Shown piece after piece: positions 29,252 to 32,529 of a DNA stretch of 32,529 bases. The number at the start of each line of letters is the position of its first letter. Positions within the stretch are counted from its first letter, which is position 1. Source of the DNA: Rubrivivax sp. (GTDB lineage Bacteria; Pseudomonadota; Gammaproteobacteria; Burkholderiales; Burkholderiaceae_C); assembly GCA_027483705.1 (NCBI GenBank), contig JAIXTY010000338.1, positions 1 to 32,529 on the forward strand, read 5' to 3'. The notes below the pieces were generated by a model, which made no database searches, was not told the DNA's origin, and saw only the letters and a list, made by a program, of their open reading frames with translations. The position numbers and the translations under genes were made by a program.

Positions 29252-29471
29252 CCTGTTCCGCCTGTTGCTTTGCTGTTGCGCCGTAAGTCCTTGTCGTTAC
29301 TTGTGTTCCGCCGTTACGCGGGGTGGTGTGCTCTAGGAAGGGGGAAGGGATCAGCGAAGGCGCAGCACCCACCGCACCGTGCACGCTGCATGCGGGCGTG
29401 CGCGCGGAACAGCGGAACACAAGTAACGACAGGCACTTAGCGCGCAACAGCCGTGCAACAGGCGGAACAGG
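29252..29471. repeat. Long inverted repeat (69-bp arms) between primase and terminase genes; candidate origin
   Basis: Arms 29252-29320 and 29403-29471 align as reverse complements without gaps, with 60 of 69 positions matching by hand count. The best blocks are CCTGTTCCGCCTGTTGC and GTCGTTACTTGTGTTCCGC. Each arm holds several short repeats of TGTTCCGC and CTGTTGC, iteron-like. The 82-base spacer has no gene. The element sits directly after the stop of the primase-polymerase/helicase gene, where a phage origin or cos region may lie. Flanking AGGCCGG occurs at both ends (29243-29249 and 29469-29475). A non-autonomous mobile element is another option. The remaining gap, 29104-29251, contains the operator-like dyads. 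Confidence 0.8.
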
Positions 29472-29479
29472 CCGGGCCA

Positions 29480-31981
29480 TCACGCGCCCTCCCCTTCGCC
29501 CACGCCCTTGCGGCCGAAGCGGGCCAGGTGCTTCTCGAAGTCCTCGATGCAGCCCCACATCCACTCGCCCTCGGTCACGCCGTTCAACGGGCCTACGCCT
29601 CGAGGTATCCAGCACCGCACCGTGCGCCGATCGGTCTGGCTCACCCGCACCGCCACGGGCTTGTAGGTCAGCGCTGCTGGCAGGCGATGCCCGTGCTCAT
29701 CACGGTCGACCGTCTCGCCCACGTGCCGCTCCACCGACCTGGTGAATGTGGCCTGGTTCCCGATGTACCGCTCGTTCTCACCGTCAGCCCAGCGCCTGAA
29801 CAGCGTGAAGAGCTGCGTGGCACTGCAAGGGTGGACAGGGACGCCGAGGTACCCGCCCAGCCAGTCGTTCACGAACCGCTCAGCGGGCTTCAGGCCCAGC
29901 TCGACGAGCGCCTCCTTCGCCTTCGTCATCAGCGGCTTCGTGTACTCGTTGAAGTCGCCCAGGTCCACGCCCTGCAGGTAGTGCATGAACTTGCCCACGC
30001 CGTCGGCGCGCAGGAACTCCGCCACGCGCAGGTACAGGCTCGGGCTCTCGGCCGCCGGCGTATAGATGACCAGGTGGCGCCGATCGTCCTTCTCCAGCGC
30101 CACCGGCTGCAGCTCGTTCGAGAGGAACACCACGTTCGCGTGGTTGCTCTCCCAGCGCACCTCCTGGTGCATGCCGCGAATGGGGATCTCGTCCTCGGTG
30201 ATCACCCACTTGAGCTTGTTCTTCTGGTGAAAGAGCTCCTGCCTGGTGACCACCTCGTTGCCGATGAGCAGAAGCTTGCCGCTCATGTAGCCATTGAAGC
30301 GATCGTCGAGCTCGCTCTGGCCGACCATCTTCCCGTACTTGCCCAGGATGCGCCGGAAGGCGTCCCAGAACAGGTTCTTGCCCGTGCCCTGCGGCCCGTG
30401 GAACACCAGCGCGAAGCGGATCTTCGCGCCCGGCCGCTGCACGATCAGCGCGCACCATCGCAACACCTGCTGGTACACCGCGGCCACCTCTTCGTCGCTT
30501 CGCCCGCTCAGGCTGCACAGGTGCTGCAGCAGCTCCAGGATCGGCGCCACGTCGGCCTCGGTGCACGGCACCGGCTTCGTGGGCATGCCGCCCCACAGGT
30601 TGACGCAGCCCTCGGCCACCTCGACCCCGGGCTCGAAGACGATCTGCTCAGGCTTCAGCAGTCGCCGCTCCGGGTGCCCGAGCCAACTGTTCACGAAGGG
30701 GCTGCCGAAGAGCAGGCGCAGGTTCTTCACCTGCATCGTGGTGCGGTGCTCGCCGTCCCAGACCAGGTCGGTGCCGTACACCAGCGCGAAGCTCTTCAGC
30801 AGCCGCTGCACCACGCCACCGCCCCCCTCCCCCCCTGGCGGCGCGTCGGCGCCGCCAGGCCGGCCAGCCTTGCCGCGGCGCTTGGCCGGCGGCTCGCTCA
30901 GCGTGTACTCGTCGGGGGGCGGGGCTCCCTCTGCCGGTGCAGGCGCAGGCACCGGTGCGCCGCCGCTCGCGGCCAGGCGCATGCGTGGCTTCGCGGCCTG
31001 CACCTCCACCGCCAGAGCGGATGCCAGCCACAGCAGCGCATCCTTCGGGCGCGCACATCCGGGGGCCCACTTCATGACTACGTCGATGGGCGACATGCCC
31101 AGCTCCTCGCCGAAGTCCATGATGCCCTCGGGCGTGATCTGCAGGTCTTCCTCGAGGTCGCGCCCCAGGTCCTTGCTCGTCACGCGGTAGCCGTTGCGCC
31201 AGGTGCGCGCCATCGGCAGCACCCGCGGCACCCAGCGCGCCAGGTCGGCATAGGCCGCCACGTTCACGCGGCGGAAGTCGTCGCCCTGCTGGCGTGGGCT
31301 CTCGTGCCTGGCCATCGGCGCAGCAGCTGGTGCCGGGCTCGGCGCTGCGGCCGGTTCAGGCCCGCGGCGCTCGGCCTTCGCGGCCTTCTTGCTGGCCTCG
31401 ACGATCTCGCGCAGGTACGCCAGCGCCTCGGCCTGCAGGGGCATCACCTGGGCCGCGCGCGACTCCAGCCGCGCGCCCGTGCAGGTGAAGTAACGCCCGC
31501 CGCAGTACACCTCCACGCCGATCGGGTCGTGCTTGAAGCTGTCGGTGTTGCCCAGCGTGATGATGTGCACGCCCTTGCCGGAGGGGCTGAACTCGGTGTA
31601 CGAGTCACAGGCCTGCATCACCGCCTCGTGGTGCTCCAGCGGCTGGCCGCCGGGCTCGGTCTTCCAGTCCAGGTCGATGCCCACCAGGCCGTCGCCGTCC
31701 AGGAAGGCGAAGCCCACGCCGCTCATCGCCGGCATGCGGCGGAAGCGCTGCAGCGCCGCGTCCAGGCCCAGCAGGCGTTTGCGGTCCTTCGGGCTGCCCA
31801 GGTCGCCGAAGCGCTTGCCGCCGTCGCCGTAGTACGGCACCTTCTGCAGGCCCTTGCGGCCTTCCACCTCTTCCAGCTTCCACAGCAGCCACTGCGCACG
31901 CTCGCGCATGGCCTGGGGCATGTTCGTGGCCAGGCGCTCAATGAGCGCCTCGCGCTCAGGGTTCGGGGTCGCTGCAGCCAT
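29480..31981 (-). CDS. Primase-polymerase / SF3 helicase, phage NrS-1 polymerase type
   Basis: The 833-residue replication protein has an archaeo-eukaryotic primase-like N-terminal domain: GFAFLDGDGLVGIDLDWKTE with catalytic D103 and D105, SPSGKGVHIITLGN (132-145) with H139, and GVEVYCGGRYFTCTG with E157. Residues about 205-390 are linker-rich with a small conserved part (ITPEGIMDFGEELGMSPIDV). The C-terminal half is an SF3-type helicase (DUF5906-like): Walker A GPQGTGKN (529-536), Walker B KLLLIGNEV (569-577), and sensor NVVFLSNE with N622. NrS-1 polymerase combines primase, polymerase and helicase in one chain and can start DNA without a primer on a specific template. The ATG at 31979-31981 overlaps the upstream TGA; a longer reading was rejected. 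Confidence 0.9.
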   Translation of the reverse strand: MAAATPNPEREALIERLATNMPQAMRERAQWLLWKLEEVEGRKGLQKVPYYGDGGKRFGDLGSPKDRKRLLGLDAALQRFRRMPAMSGVGFAFLDGDGLVGIDLDWKTEPGGQPLEHHEAVMQACDSYTEFSPSGKGVHIITLGNTDSFKHDPIGVEVYCGGRYFTCTGARLESRAAQVMPLQAEALAYLREIVEASKKAAKAERRGPEPAAAPSPAPAAAPMARHESPRQQGDDFRRVNVAAYADLARWVPRVLPMARTWRNGYRVTSKDLGRDLEEDLQITPEGIMDFGEELGMSPIDVVMKWAPGCARPKDALLWLASALAVEVQAAKPRMRLAASGGAPVPAPAPAEGAPPPDEYTLSEPPAKRRGKAGRPGGADAPPGGEGGGGVVQRLLKSFALVYGTDLVWDGEHRTTMQVKNLRLLFGSPFVNSWLGHPERRLLKPEQIVFEPGVEVAEGCVNLWGGMPTKPVPCTEADVAPILELLQHLCSLSGRSDEEVAAVYQQVLRWCALIVQRPGAKIRFALVFHGPQGTGKNLFWDAFRRILGKYGKMVGQSELDDRFNGYMSGKLLLIGNEVVTRQELFHQKNKLKWVITEDEIPIRGMHQEVRWESNHANVVFLSNELQPVALEKDDRRHLVIYTPAAESPSLYLRVAEFLRADGVGKFMHYLQGVDLGDFNEYTKPLMTKAKEALVELGLKPAERFVNDWLGGYLGVPVHPCSATQLFTLFRRWADGENERYIGNQATFTRSVERHVGETVDRDEHGHRLPAALTYKPVAVRVSQTDRRTVRCWIPRGVGPLNGVTEGEWMWGCIEDFEKHLARFGRKGVGEGEGA

Positions 31982-32250
31982 CAACGAGCCGCGCCTCCCT
32001 GCCTGGCGCGCACCCGCAACCGGCGCTCGTGGTCCGCGCGGCAGTCGGGGTCGCAGTACACGGCCAGCGGCAGGCAGCGGTCGCCGCAGTTCGCGCACGT
32101 GCCGGGCTCCGCGCTCTCGGCCGCGGCCCGCTGGGCCTGGCTGCGCATCGCCAGCTGGCGAAACTCTTCCTCGCGCCGCGTGGCCATGTCGTCCACGCCG
32201 AGGCGCTCGTCAGGGTGCACGCCCTCAGGGGCCACCGAAGGTGCAGTCAC
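31981..32250 (-). CDS. DksA/TraR-like C4 zinc finger protein (89 aa)
   Basis: The 89-residue protein has a basic helical first half (DMATRREEEFRQLAMRSQAQ) and a zinc site C52-x2-C55 ... C66-x3-C70 (CANCGDRCLPLAVYCDPDCR), the pattern of small phage proteins related to TraR and DksA. TraR acts in the secondary channel of RNA polymerase to change promoter choice; the acidic tip motif here is not clear, so activity is uncertain. The GTG at 32248-32250 overlaps the upstream stop by four bases (GTGA), with GGGGGCGG upstream. Confidence 0.82.
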   Translation of the reverse strand: MTAPSVAPEGVHPDERLGVDDMATRREEEFRQLAMRSQAQRAAAESAEPGTCANCGDRCLPLAVYCDPDCRADHERRLRVRARQGGAAR

Positions 32251-32529
32251 CGACCGCCCCCGATCGGTTGGCCAGCCAGAAGCAGGCGCTTCAAGGCGTC
32301 GCGCTCCTCCTCGGCCAGGCGCAGCCGGCGCTCGAGCTCGCTCTCCTGCCGGCGCAGGCTGCCGAGGTCATAGCCACGCTGGTGCAGCTGCCACAGCACC
32401 GGCGCGTCGTTGCCGCAGGCGTCCATGAGCGCGCTCAGCTTCGGCCAGCAGACGCCCTCCTGGCCGCTCTCCCAGCGGCTGAGCTGGCCTTTGTCGCCCT
32501 TGATGGCGTGCACCACCTCCTTCGGCTCA
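32247..32529 (-). CDS. Helix-turn-helix phage regulator (5' end outside the window)
   Basis: The frame is open to the right edge, reading EPKEVVHAIKGDKGQLSRWE then SGQEGVCWPKLSALMDACGN. This is an XRE-like helix-turn-helix followed by a coiled-coil tail (SLRRQESELERRLRLAEEER, then DALKRLLLAGQPIGGGR). Small regulators of this form are common in early regions of Burkholderiales prophages and resemble CII-type activators in layout, though that role is not established. An internal GTG at 32514-32516 is possible but the helix-turn-helix would lack its first turn, so the true start is probably beyond the edge. It begins the visible replication operon. Confidence 0.78.
   Translation of the reverse strand, partial: EPKEVVHAIKGDKGQLSRWESGQEGVCWPKLSALMDACGNDAPVLWQLHQRGYDLGSLRRQESELERRLRLAEEERDALKRLLLAGQPIGGGR

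Noticed and set aside
29252..29471. Inverted repeat as a simple transcription terminator
   Set aside because: The arms are far too long, the loop is 82 bases, and no T run follows in the direction of the primase transcript.
29453..32428. 991-codon plus-strand frame opposite the primase-polymerase gene
   Set aside because: It is a GC-rich antisense shadow rich in His, Arg and Gln; the minus strand carries clear catalytic motifs.
1..32529. CRISPR array, insertion sequence, integrase, repressor or toxin-antitoxin pair
   Set aside because: No regularly spaced repeats, transposase motifs, tyrosine or serine recombinase motifs, or paired small toxin genes were seen. Integrase and immunity genes probably lie beyond the right edge.

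Overview
The window is high in G+C (by eye about two thirds or more) and holds a chromosome-prophage junction. The host side has etfB, a UMF1/Atg22-type MFS transporter and tRNA-Leu(UAA). Genome style and protein sequences suggest a betaproteobacterium of the order Burkholderiales; this is an inference. About 30 kb of a tailed, siphovirus-like temperate phage follows. Every supported protein gene is on the minus strand, so the phage is transcribed from high to low coordinates. Long plus-strand reading frames are shadows of these genes.

Host part (1-2121): the 5' part of etfB, an etfB control region with two dyads, the MFS gene, tRNA-Leu(UAA), and 26 bp further the 3' half only of tRNA-Cys. 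Beside a Leu(UAA) tRNA this fits a Gly-Cys-Leu tRNA cluster (as glyW-cysT-leuZ of E. coli) entered by the phage at the anticodon loop of tRNA-Cys. The restored tRNA-Cys, the integrase and the repressor should lie beyond the right edge.

Phage part, in order of transcription. (1) 32529-29480: helix-turn-helix protein (partial), DksA/TraR-like zinc finger, and an 833-residue primase-polymerase/SF3 helicase of NrS-1 type. (2) 29479-29104: a non-coding hub with a 69-bp inverted repeat, an operator-like dyad and a hairpin over the small terminase start. (3) 29103-26534: lambda GpA-type terminase. (4) 26537-24121: accessory and regulatory genes: a sigma-region-4-like protein, a SAM methyltransferase broken at a run of nine C, small proteins, and an RMF-like gene ending in a 60-bp integron attC-like element. 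(5) 23909-16408: gpW, portal, then an unusual run of fibre- or adhesin-like genes including a kelch-like protein. (6) 16340-3916: S49 protease with internal scaffold start, decoration protein, capsid, connectors, tail tube, tape measure and tail-tip proteins. (7) 3845-3255: a secreted DUF4124/BamE-like protein with its own promoter and terminator, a typical moron. (8) 3168-2280: holin, a small membrane protein and a DUF5675 protein that may be the lytic enzyme.

Terminator-like hairpins sit just upstream of modules 5, 6 and 8, so late expression probably needs antitermination or extra promoters. The most unusual items are the attC-like cassette, the C9 frameshift in the methyltransferase, the inverted repeat beside the primase-polymerase gene, and the adhesin-like genes inside the head module.
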